Positions 1-5,161 of a DNA stretch of 7,313 nucleotides are shown piece by piece (within the stretch, counting starts at the first letter, position 1; the number at the start of each line of letters is the position of its first letter). The stretch comes from Candidatus Uhrbacteria bacterium RIFOXYB12_FULL_58_10 (GTDB lineage Bacteria > Patescibacteriota > Patescibacteriia > UBA9934 > GWF2-40-263), in assembly GCA_943348955.1 (NCBI GenBank), contig CALQZE010000013.1, positions 1 to 7,313 on the forward strand. The letters are read 5' to 3'. The notes under the pieces were generated by a model that worked only from the letters and a program-made list of their open reading frames with translations, was not told where the DNA came from and searched no databases. The position numbers and the translations under genes are program-made.

Positions 1-1
1 T

Positions 2-436
2 ACAGATGTTTGTTTTCGTGCGGATTCAGGTGTAAGCGGACACAAAACACATGTGGACACGTACGGAGGATTAATCCCGCACGGCGATGGTGTTCTGTCG
101 GGAAAAGATCCGATGCGTGTTGAACGTGCAGGAATGTACATGGCACGATTGGCTGCTCGTTCACTTGTCGATCAAGGACTTGTTTCCGCAGCGCTTGTGA
201 ATGTTGTTTATACGCTCGGTCGAAGTGAACCGATCCATTTGCACGTTGTCGGGACAGGTGAAAAATCACAGGGAGCAAAAATTGATTTCACAAATTTGAT
301 TAAACAGCAATTTGATTTTCGTCCGGAAGCAATTGTTGAGCGATTGGATTTACTGAAACCGATTTATCAATCGACGGCGGTGTATGGTCATGTCGGTCGT
401 GACGGTTTTCCGTGGGAAACATCCATTCAATTATAA
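2..436 (+). CDS. metK: S-adenosylmethionine synthetase, C-terminal part (cut by left edge)
   Basis: This enzyme makes S-adenosylmethionine from methionine and ATP in the cytoplasm, releasing phosphate and diphosphate. The reading frame is open to the left edge, so the start lies outside the window; the GTG at 53 is an internal valine codon, not a start. About 144 C-terminal residues are visible. They carry the family signatures in order: SGVSGHKTHVDTYGG (the GLTGRKIIVDTYGG region of E. coli MetK), HGDGVLSGKDPMRVERAGMY (the glycine-rich nucleotide/phosphate-binding loop and the following Lys-Asp), then the C-terminal block LDLLKPIYQSTAVYGHVGR and FPWE. The protein ends nine residues after the start of FPWE, slightly shorter than E. 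coli MetK, which has a longer C-terminal helix. It stops at TAA 434-436, 11 bases before a hairpin terminator, so it is the last gene of its transcript. Identification is firm. Confidence 0.96.
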   Translation, partial: TDVCFRADSGVSGHKTHVDTYGGLIPHGDGVLSGKDPMRVERAGMYMARLAARSLVDQGLVSAALVNVVYTLGRSEPIHLHVVGTGEKSQGAKIDFTNLIKQQFDFRPEAIVERLDLLKPIYQSTAVYGHVGRDGFPWETSIQL

Positions 437-447
437 TGTAATGAGGA

Positions 448-479
448 TAAACGAGGTTCTAAACCTCGTTTATTTTTTT
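448..479 (+). terminator. Rho-independent terminator after metK
   Basis: A perfect 11-bp stem (448-458 with 462-472, TAAACGAGGTT against AACCTCGTTTA) closes a 3-base loop and is followed at once by a run of seven T (473-479). It lies 11 bases after the metK stop codon and should end that transcript. The last two T of the run are also the first two bases of the -35 element of the next promoter. Confidence 0.9.
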
Positions 480-506
480 GCGGACTTTTTTTGCATCTGC
501 TATACT
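478..506 (+). promoter_or_regulatory. Promoter with extended -10 for the 547-1656 unit
   Basis: The -35 is TTGCGG (478-483), the spacer is 17 bases, and the -10 is TATACT (501-506). TGC directly before the -10 (498-500) makes an extended -10 element. Transcription should start near 513, leaving a leader of about 34 bases with a good ribosome binding site. Spacing and position between a terminator and a gene with a strong binding site support the call, although the -35 matches the consensus at only three of six bases. Confidence 0.7.
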
Positions 507-532
507 GATAAAAAAATTAATACCCTTTCTCA

Positions 533-542
533 GGGAGGAGAG
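533..542 (+). promoter_or_regulatory. Shine-Dalgarno site fixing the start at 547
   Basis: GGGAGGAGAG lies with its GGAGG core 8 bases before ATG 547. The reading frame is open up to an ATG at 478, but that codon lies inside the promoter and upstream of the likely transcription start, so 547 is the real start. This is the strongest ribosome binding site on the plus strand of the window. Confidence 0.85.
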
Positions 543-546
543 AATT

Positions 547-978
547 ATGGCAACGAAAACAAAAACAATTGTTTCCAAACAGAAATTAGTGAAACCGGCT
601 GTTGTTAAATCTGTTCCTGTAAAAACTGGAGTGCATCGTGTAAAAACATCGGTAAAAAAAACCGTTCTTAAATCTGGTTCTGTCAAAAAACCGCGTGTCT
701 TAAAACCGAAAGTCATTTTAATCGATGAAATCGTCGCTGCACCTAACGCCCCTTTACATCTTCCGGGAGAGATCAGCGAAGAATATGTGATCGTACGCCG
801 TTGTGAAAATTGCGCGCATCTTCCGATGTCTGTTGAAAGACTTGTGACGGTTTTCTCCGTTTTGATCATGTTGCTTGCTGTTTCAATTTTATTTCAATCA
901 GGACAACTTGATCTCAATCATTTTCTTGTCGCCGTGAGTCCGTATACACAAGCTGCAACTCAAATTTTTACTCGTTAA
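547..978 (+). CDS. Small basic membrane-anchored protein with CxxC, function unknown
   Basis: This 143-residue protein is not recognised. Residues 1-59 contain no Asp or Glu, and residues 1-55 hold 15 Lys and 2 Arg in Val/Lys/Ser/Thr-rich stretches such as VKKTVLKSGSVKKPR, much like a histone H1 tail. A short acidic-to-neutral stretch follows, then a CENC pair (Cys86, Cys89), one hydrophobic helix (about 100-118) and a tail of about 25 residues. The positive-inside rule puts the basic tail in the cytoplasm and the C-terminus outside. The basic tail could bind DNA, RNA or acidic phospholipids, and the CxxC just before the membrane could bind a metal or form a disulfide; both are inference. It is preceded by a clear promoter and a strong Shine-Dalgarno site and shares its transcript with the cyclophilin gene 6 bases downstream. 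That it is a real gene is well supported; its function is open. Confidence 0.85.
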   Translation: MATKTKTIVSKQKLVKPAVVKSVPVKTGVHRVKTSVKKTVLKSGSVKKPRVLKPKVILIDEIVAAPNAPLHLPGEISEEYVIVRRCENCAHLPMSVERLVTVFSVLIMLLAVSILFQSGQLDLNHFLVAVSPYTQAATQIFTR

Positions 979-984
979 TTTCTT

Positions 985-1656
985 ATGAAACGAACATCTC
1001 TTCTTTTATCTCTCGTCTTTTTGTTGCTCGTTGGCGCTGGATGTGTTAAATCAAACGGGTCTGATGTGTCTTTCACTTATCCGGACACGGCTAATACACA
1101 AACACCTGCTGCAGAAACACCTGAAACTGCACAGACTCCGCCAACAACACCGGCGGCTGAAGTTCCAAAACCTATGAACACAACAGCTTGGAAGTTCCCA
1201 GGAAAATTGGCAGAAAAAGAGATTAAAAACAAACAAATTCGTCTTCAAACAACCAAGGGTGACATTGTTTTTGAACTTTATCCAGAAACCGCTCCGCTTA
1301 CCGTTTCAAACTTCGTTTATCTTACAGAAGGAAAATACTACGACGGACTTACGTTTCATCGTCGTGAAGAAGGATTCGTGATTCAAGGCGGGGATCCAAG
1401 TGGAAACGGAACCGGCGGTCCGGGTTATAAATTCGGAGATGAATTGCAAGACAAATACAGCTATACACGTGGTATTGTTGCAATGGCAAACGCAGGTCCT
1501 GACACAAACGGTTCTCAATTCTTCATCATGCTTGGAAACACTCCGTTACCAAAAGCTTATAGCATCTTTGGTCATGTGACGTCTGGAATGGATGTCGTTG
1601 ATAATATTAAAGTCGGAGATGTTATGAAGACCGTTACTGTAGAAGATAAAAAATAA
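985..1656 (+). CDS. Cyclophilin-type peptidyl-prolyl cis-trans isomerase, lipoprotein
   Basis: Cyclophilins speed the cis-trans turn of X-Pro bonds and help proteins fold; this one should act outside the cytoplasmic membrane. The N-terminus (MKRTS, hydrophobic 6-18, then VGAGC with Cys20) reads as a lipoprotein signal, although Gly at -3 is less usual than Leu. A Thr/Pro/Ala-rich linker (about 30-65) leads to the cyclophilin domain (about 84-220). Core motifs are present: FHR (124-126, the catalytic Arg), GFVIQGGDP (Phe131, Gln134), MANAGPDTNGSQFF (167-180) and FGHV (195-198). The segment that holds Trp121 and His126 in human cyclophilin A reads PLPKAYSIFG here, so both residues are replaced, which is common in bacterial members and usually lowers cyclosporin binding. 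There is no Shine-Dalgarno site; the ATG lies 6 bases after the preceding stop, so translation may be coupled. A terminator follows. The family is certain, the lipoprotein call likely. Confidence 0.93.
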   Translation: MKRTSLLLSLVFLLLVGAGCVKSNGSDVSFTYPDTANTQTPAAETPETAQTPPTTPAAEVPKPMNTTAWKFPGKLAEKEIKNKQIRLQTTKGDIVFELYPETAPLTVSNFVYLTEGKYYDGLTFHRREEGFVIQGGDPSGNGTGGPGYKFGDELQDKYSYTRGIVAMANAGPDTNGSQFFIMLGNTPLPKAYSIFGHVTSGMDVVDNIKVGDVMKTVTVEDKK

Positions 1657-1661
1657 AATTT

Positions 1662-1693
1662 AAGCGGGGTCTTACGACTCCGCTTTTGTTTTT
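1662..1693 (+). terminator. Rho-independent terminator after the cyclophilin gene
   Basis: A 10-bp stem with one G-T wobble (1662-1671 with 1676-1685) closes a TTAC loop and runs into TTTTGTTTTT (1684-1693). It starts 6 bases after the stop codon and closes the two-gene unit that begins at the 478-506 promoter. Confidence 0.88.
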
Positions 1694-1720
1694 GTACATC
1701 TCGATTACGTGTCTTGATCG

Positions 1721-1729
1721 TGGTATGGT
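1721..1729 (+). promoter_or_regulatory. Extended -10 promoter directly before the glycoside hydrolase gene
   Basis: TGGTATGGT (1721-1729) fits the extended -10 pattern TGnTAnnnT. No convincing -35 is seen 16 to 18 bases upstream. Transcription would start about 7 bases further on, near 1736, within two bases of ATG 1738, giving a leaderless or nearly leaderless mRNA. Since the preceding unit ends in a terminator at 1693, a promoter is needed here, and this is the only good candidate. Confidence 0.5.
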
Positions 1730-1737
1730 GATGGAGT

Positions 1738-3000
1738 ATGAATGGAATTATTTGGTCAACACCTAAAAATCGATTGATCATTATTATTGCCGTGTTTCTT
1801 CTTTCGTTGTTTTTTATTTTTACCGTGCGTGTTCTTGTTGCTGCACGTTCGGCGAATGTTGCAATGGATAAAAAAGCCGTTGAAACAACAAAATTTGCAG
1901 AGGGTTCAAACTCTGTCGAACGTGCACAGACGATCGTTCCTTCAGAACCCGAACCGATGATACATATACCACTTCCAATAGAAGTGCGCGGTATTTATTG
2001 GACGGCATTCACAGCCGCAACAAAACGTGCGGATGAATTGATTGCATACATAAAAAAGACGGGGCTTAATACGGTTGTCATTGATTTGAAAATGGACAAC
2101 GGACAAATCGGGTTTATTCCGAAAGATGTTTCACTTGCACCTTACGCAATGAAAAAACCAGTGATTCTGGATTTGGATGCATTACTCAAGAAACTTGCCG
2201 ATGATCATATTTATCGTATTGCACGTATTGCAGTGATGCGTGACAGTGCGTTTGCAGGGATAAAAACAGAATCTGCTCTGAGATCAGGTGGGGGCGGTTT
2301 TTGGCGTGATAAAACAGGTTCGATGTGGGTTGATCCTGCATCTGTAGAGCTTTCGGTGTATTCACTTGCTCTTGCACGAGAAGCTTACGCACGCGGGTTT
2401 GATGAAGTTCAGTTTGATTATGTTCGATTTGCATCCGACGGAAAGATTTCCTCGATTGTTTATCCGATTTACAATGGAACAGATTTAAAAGTGGATGTCA
2501 TGAAACGATTTTTTGCTGCTGTCGGCGGTCCGTTGCAAGAAGAAAAGATTCCTGTTTCTTTTGATTTGTTTGGATTGGTTTGTATGGCAAACGACGGTTT
2601 GGGAATCGGTCAGCGACTTGAGGATGTTATAACAAATTCTGATTTTGTTTCTCCGATGGTTTATCCGTCACATTATGCAAATGGATTTCAAGGTTTTGCA
2701 AATCCGGCGTTGTATCCCTATCAAGTCGTAAAAATTTCTCTTGATCATGCAGCTTTACAATTAAATACGTTGCAAATATCAAATACGAACACGCCCGAGC
2801 AAGCACTCGCACAAAAAACAGCAGATATTTCCATTCGTAAACAATTTCGTCCGTGGCTTCAAGATTTCGATATCGGAGCTGTTTACACACACGATAAAAT
2901 TGAAGCGCAGATTAAAGCGGCTCGCGATGCGGGAGCAAGCGGATGGATTTTGTGGAACGCGAGAAATGTGTATGAACCGGCAAATTATCAAGTAAAATAA
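1738..3000 (+). CDS. Membrane-anchored putative glycoside hydrolase, DUF4015 type
   Basis: This 420-residue protein looks like the putative glycosyl hydrolase family DUF4015, predicted TIM-barrel enzymes thought to act on envelope or extracellular sugars; the substrate is unknown. Residues 12-36 form an N-terminal membrane anchor, a linker runs to about 80, and the catalytic domain fills 81-416. Family-like blocks are VRGIYWTAFTA (83-93), NTVVIDLKMDNGQIGF (111-126), GFDEVQFDYVRFASDG (220-235, rich in acidic residues at strand ends and the likeliest active-site stretch), SDFVSPMVYPSHYANGF (301-317), PWLQDF (372-377) and GWILWN (402-407). The start at 1738 is chosen because the next in-frame ATG (1864) would remove the anchor. 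GGAG sits only one base before this ATG, too close for a normal Shine-Dalgarno pairing, and an extended -10 just upstream suggests leaderless expression. The gene has no terminator of its own and converges on the minus-strand gene at 3044-3577. Confidence 0.85.
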   Translation: MNGIIWSTPKNRLIIIIAVFLLSLFFIFTVRVLVAARSANVAMDKKAVETTKFAEGSNSVERAQTIVPSEPEPMIHIPLPIEVRGIYWTAFTAATKRADELIAYIKKTGLNTVVIDLKMDNGQIGFIPKDVSLAPYAMKKPVILDLDALLKKLADDHIYRIARIAVMRDSAFAGIKTESALRSGGGGFWRDKTGSMWVDPASVELSVYSLALAREAYARGFDEVQFDYVRFASDGKISSIVYPIYNGTDLKVDVMKRFFAAVGGPLQEEKIPVSFDLFGLVCMANDGLGIGQRLEDVITNSDFVSPMVYPSHYANGFQGFANPALYPYQVVKISLDHAALQLNTLQISNTNTPEQALAQKTADISIRKQFRPWLQDFDIGAVYTHDKIEAQIKAARDAGASGWILWNARNVYEPANYQVK

Positions 3001-3022
3001 AAACCTGATCGAATGGATCAGG
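2994..3022 (-). terminator. Rho-independent terminator of the minus-strand gene
   Basis: CCTGATC (3004-3010) and GATCAGG (3016-3022) form a 7-bp stem with a 5-base loop. Read on the minus strand, the stem is followed by TTTTTATTTT (3003 down to 2994), whereas on the plus strand it is followed by CAGGGAAG, so it works leftwards. It begins 21 bases after the stop of the minus-strand gene. The U-tract overlaps the stop codon of the hydrolase gene on the other strand. Confidence 0.8.
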
Positions 3023-3043
3023 CAGGGAAGATCGATGAGAAGA

Positions 3044-3577
3044 TCAGGAAAGTTTTCTGGCGAGTTTGTCAATTCTGACGACTATATCCGTAACGGGTAG
3101 TCGTTTGTTGGTGCAGTTGACCCAGGTGATCCAGGATGGACATTCTGCATTACTGCATATCTCAGTTGTGTAAATGACCGGTTGTCCGCATTCACACGTC
3201 CAAGTTTTGTCTGGCTGCAGTTCAGGATGGAACGGGACGCTGTTGGCTCGACGTTGTTTGTAGTCGATCCACCAATCAACAAGGTACAGAACTTCTTCGA
3301 GATTCTCGACCTCTGCAAGCAAGTGAAGATCAAACGGAAGACCGTTCACTTTCGCAAAACCCGGAGTGCGCGCATCAAACTCGAATCTTTCAAGTTTATG
3401 GTCTTGTTGGACAAGCGCGAGTAGAGCCGTTGCAAGTGGATGTATCAAGTGACGCAGGTGCCCCGGAAGGTCATCGATGGTTATCTCGATTCCCATCCTG
3501 TTTTGGACGTGAAGCCATTCGATGTCATTCGGATCTGGACGCAGGATCAGACGAACCTTTGATCGATGAATTTCCAT
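3044..3577 (-). CDS. Unrecognised 177-residue protein with zinc-ribbon-like cysteines
   Basis: The family is not recognised. The N-terminal half (1-105) is mixed and soluble, with no signal peptide or membrane helix. The C-terminal part carries TWTCECGQ (Cys128, Cys130), then CSNAEC (Cys141, Cys146) and Cys155, which looks like a treble-clef or zinc-ribbon fold with uneven spacing. Trp is frequent (WW 102-103, TW 125-126, SW 148-149, TW 151-152). Several things argue that the gene is real: AAAGAGGT ends 3 bases before the ATG, an extended -10 lies at 3604-3612, a terminator follows the TGA stop, and the frame is open throughout. It is the only minus-strand gene here, and its codon use differs by eye from its neighbours (more ATC, GAC, GTC and CTG, and some ATA and AGA/AGG), which hints at a separate origin. 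The zinc binding could serve nucleic-acid or protein contacts; no function is assigned. Confidence 0.82.
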   Translation of the reverse strand: MEIHRSKVRLILRPDPNDIEWLHVQNRMGIEITIDDLPGHLRHLIHPLATALLALVQQDHKLERFEFDARTPGFAKVNGLPFDLHLLAEVENLEEVLYLVDWWIDYKQRRANSVPFHPELQPDKTWTCECGQPVIYTTEICSNAECPSWITWVNCTNKRLPVTDIVVRIDKLARKLS

Positions 3578-3580
3578 GAG

Positions 3581-3588
3581 ACCTCTTT
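3581..3588 (-). promoter_or_regulatory. Shine-Dalgarno site of the minus-strand gene
   Basis: On the minus strand AAAGAGGT (3588 down to 3581) has its GAGG core 4 bases before the ATG at 3577-3575. It supports both the start codon and the reality of the gene. Confidence 0.7.
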
Positions 3589-3603
3589 GTGTAGACTTCG
3601 GTC

Positions 3604-3612
3604 AGGATAACA
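3604..3612 (-). promoter_or_regulatory. Extended -10 promoter of the minus-strand gene
   Basis: Read on the minus strand, TGTTATCCT (3612 down to 3604) is an extended -10. Transcription would start near 3597 and give a leader of about 20 bases carrying the AAAGAGGT site. The -35 region is weak. The element shares bases with the likely -35 of the plus-strand promoter at 3607-3636. Confidence 0.5.
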
Positions 3613-3636
3613 GAAGACAGGGAGAAATGGTATACT
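3607..3636 (+). promoter_or_regulatory. Extended -10 promoter for the nuclease operon
   Basis: TGGTATACT (3628-3636) is a strong extended -10. ATAACA (3607-3612), four of six bases like TTGACA, lies 18 bases upstream of the hexamer. Transcription would start near 3643 and give a leader of about 117 bases that contains the whole inverted octamer repeat before ATG 3760. This is the best promoter for the four-gene operon. Confidence 0.62.
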
Positions 3637-3648
3637 AGGGGAGGAAAA

Positions 3649-3746
3649 GTGAAAAAGTGGTAAAGTGAAAGAGTGAAGGAAGTTTCTTTTTATTTTTCAA
3701 ATAACCTGGCACCAACAATCACTCTTCCACTTTTTCACTTTACCAC
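3649..3746. repeat. Inverted repeat built from GTG-headed octamers
   Basis: The left arm is four tandem octamers each starting with GTG: GTGAAAAA at 3649, GTGGTAAA at 3657, GTGAAAGA at 3665 and GTGAAGGA at 3673. The right arm (3720-3746) holds the same type of octamers on the opposite strand, GTGGTAAA, GTGAAAAA and GTGGAAGA, and then a bare GTG. Bases 3654-3675 pair with 3728-3749 at 21 of 22 positions across a 52-base AT-rich spacer. Outside the arms AGGGG (3637-3641) can also pair with CCCCT (3754-3758). No transposase frame is present. It may be a dispersed repeat unit or a structured leader for the operon; one copy cannot tell which. Confidence 0.85.
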
Positions 3747-3759
3747 TTTGCAGCCCCTT

Positions 3760-5157
3760 ATGTTCCACAAAATCACAGAGAAAACATTCTATCAATATAT
3801 CAAATGTCCTAATTGGGTTTACTTTGATTTACATTCAGACAATCCACGTCCGCACCATCCGCTCATGTCGCAGCTCATCGATGATGGCATGATCGATGCA
3901 AAACAACGAGAGGTTATTTCGGATCGTGTGGATGTAGCAGAAGTGACTGCAGAAGATCCGGATGAAGCGTTTAAACAAACGCTTGCATTTATGGGGGAAG
4001 GTCGACAAACGATTTATCACGGAACCCTCATTGATCAACATTGGGTCGGTCATCCAGATATTCTTGAGAAAGTTGAGGGGCGATCCAATCTGGGAAATTA
4101 TTATTATATTGCCGCAGACATTAAACGATCACGTTATTTGCGTGATGAGTTTAAGTTTCAAGGATGTTTCTATGCGGAGATTCTTGAACGTGTTCAAGGG
4201 GTGAGACCGGTGATGGGGTATACCATTTCTCCGGATCGTGAAATTTTTCAATATCTGATTGAGGACTTCGAGGCACAATTCCATTTAACCCTTACAGAAA
4301 TTGAAAAAATTGTTGCCGGACAAAAACCGATTCATTTTGTCACAACGGGGTGTAAACAATCTCCTTGGTTCTCGGAGTGTAAAGGACAATCGGAATCGTG
4401 TGATGATTTATCTTTATTGAATCGTGTTTGGCGTGAGGAAGTTACAGCTCTTCAGAAATCCAATATTAAAACCATTGCAGAACTTTCCGTTGTTTCGCTT
4501 GCAGAATTGGAACGTCGTGTACCGCATGTGAACAGTTCTCGTCTTGAGATTATGCGTGATCAAGCGATTGCAATTAAAAAGGGAACACACATTATTCGTA
4601 AATCTGTTGATTTAACGGATGATGATATTGAATTGTATTTTGATATCGAAAGCGATCCGTTACGTGATTTTGATTATTTGTTTGGTGTGTTGAAGATTGA
4701 AAACGGGGAAGAGAGTTATCATCCATTTATTGCAGACTCTCCTTCGATGGAATCTGCGATGTGGGTTGAATTTTGCGATTTTGTGATGCAGTACATGGAC
4801 GCTCCAATGTATCACTATGGAAATTTTGAAAAAGAAGTGGTGAATCGTTTTTCGGCAAAGTATGGAGTTTCACCGATTGTTGCAGATGCGTTTGATCGTA
4901 ACATGATCGATATTATTGAACTTGTTCGTCCGGCGATTATTTTTCCTCTCTCGTTTTATTCCCTTAAAGATATCGCTTCTTACATCGGATTCCACTGGCG
5001 TGCGGATGACGCATCCGGTGCAAACTCTGTTCTGTGGTTTGAAGAATGGCTTGCTTCAAAAAGTCCGAAGCTTCTTCAAAAGATTTTGGAATATAATGAA
5101 GATGATGTCCGTGCAACATGGAAATTGAAACAGTGGCTTCGAAAGAATGCTGCGTAA
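3760..5157 (+). CDS. TM0106-type RecB/Cas4-like nuclease with RNase H-like exonuclease domain
   Basis: This 465-residue protein fits the TM0106 family of putative RecB-like nucleases. The N-terminal half is a PD-(D/E)XK nuclease of the RecB/Cas4 kind: GHPD (Asp100), ADIKRS (Asp120, Lys122) and the QxxxY motif QGCFY (Gln134, Tyr138). Cys6 together with Cys198, Cys207 and Cys214 has the one-plus-three layout that holds an iron-sulfur cluster in Cas4 and AddB. A helix-hairpin-helix-like stretch (about 226-275) follows. The C-terminal domain (about 290-462) is RNase H-like with exonuclease residues: YFDIES (Asp295, Glu297), IDIIEL (Asp384) and YNEDDVRAT (Tyr445, Asp449). It should degrade or process DNA or RNA in the cytoplasm; the true substrate is unknown. 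The frame also opens at GTG 3673, but that start lies within the octamer repeat and adds an untypical leader, while MFHKITEKTFYQYIKCP from 3760 matches the usual family N-terminus. No Shine-Dalgarno site is seen. It heads the operon that ends with xseA. Confidence 0.88.
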   Translation: MFHKITEKTFYQYIKCPNWVYFDLHSDNPRPHHPLMSQLIDDGMIDAKQREVISDRVDVAEVTAEDPDEAFKQTLAFMGEGRQTIYHGTLIDQHWVGHPDILEKVEGRSNLGNYYYIAADIKRSRYLRDEFKFQGCFYAEILERVQGVRPVMGYTISPDREIFQYLIEDFEAQFHLTLTEIEKIVAGQKPIHFVTTGCKQSPWFSECKGQSESCDDLSLLNRVWREEVTALQKSNIKTIAELSVVSLAELERRVPHVNSSRLEIMRDQAIAIKKGTHIIRKSVDLTDDDIELYFDIESDPLRDFDYLFGVLKIENGEESYHPFIADSPSMESAMWVEFCDFVMQYMDAPMYHYGNFEKEVVNRFSAKYGVSPIVADAFDRNMIDIIELVRPAIIFPLSFYSLKDIASYIGFHWRADDASGANSVLWFEEWLASKSPKLLQKILEYNEDDVRATWKLKQWLRKNAA

Positions 5158-5161
5158 TTTT

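Noticed and set aside
53..436. Complete 127-residue gene starting at GTG 53
   Set aside because: The frame is open to the left edge and the upstream residues match the MetK sequence, so GTG 53 is an internal valine codon.
478..546. N-terminal extension of the basic membrane protein from ATG 478
   Set aside because: This stretch contains the promoter and the Shine-Dalgarno site; the start at 547 explains both.
459..869. 136-residue minus-strand frame across the basic membrane protein
   Set aside because: It is the antisense shadow of a Lys-rich gene, has no signals, and would run into the metK terminator.
3182..3424. 80-residue plus-strand frame opposite the minus-strand gene
   Set aside because: It has no Shine-Dalgarno site or promoter, and the opposite strand holds a frame with full expression signals and a cysteine motif.
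3594..3603. GAC-TTCG-GTC tetraloop hairpin as an RNA element
   Set aside because: The stem has only three pairs and cannot be extended, so it is probably chance.
3649..3746. CRISPR-like array
   Set aside because: The units are 8 bases long, directly adjacent and inverted in the second half, without spacers of constant length and without cas genes.
3673..3759. 29-residue extension of the TM0106-type nuclease from GTG 3673
   Set aside because: It would be encoded by the octamer repeat, has no binding site of its own, and homologues start at the MFHKITEKTF region.
3760..5157. A true cas4 gene
   Set aside because: The nuclease half has a Cas4-like cysteine layout, but the fused RNase H-like domain and the absence of cas1, cas2 or an array point to the TM0106 family.
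5147..5161. Alternative start of the C39-like peptidase at ATG 5147
   Set aside because: It is possible, but it gives an 11-base overlap and an extra MLRNF with no better binding site; 5162 is preferred with modest certainty.
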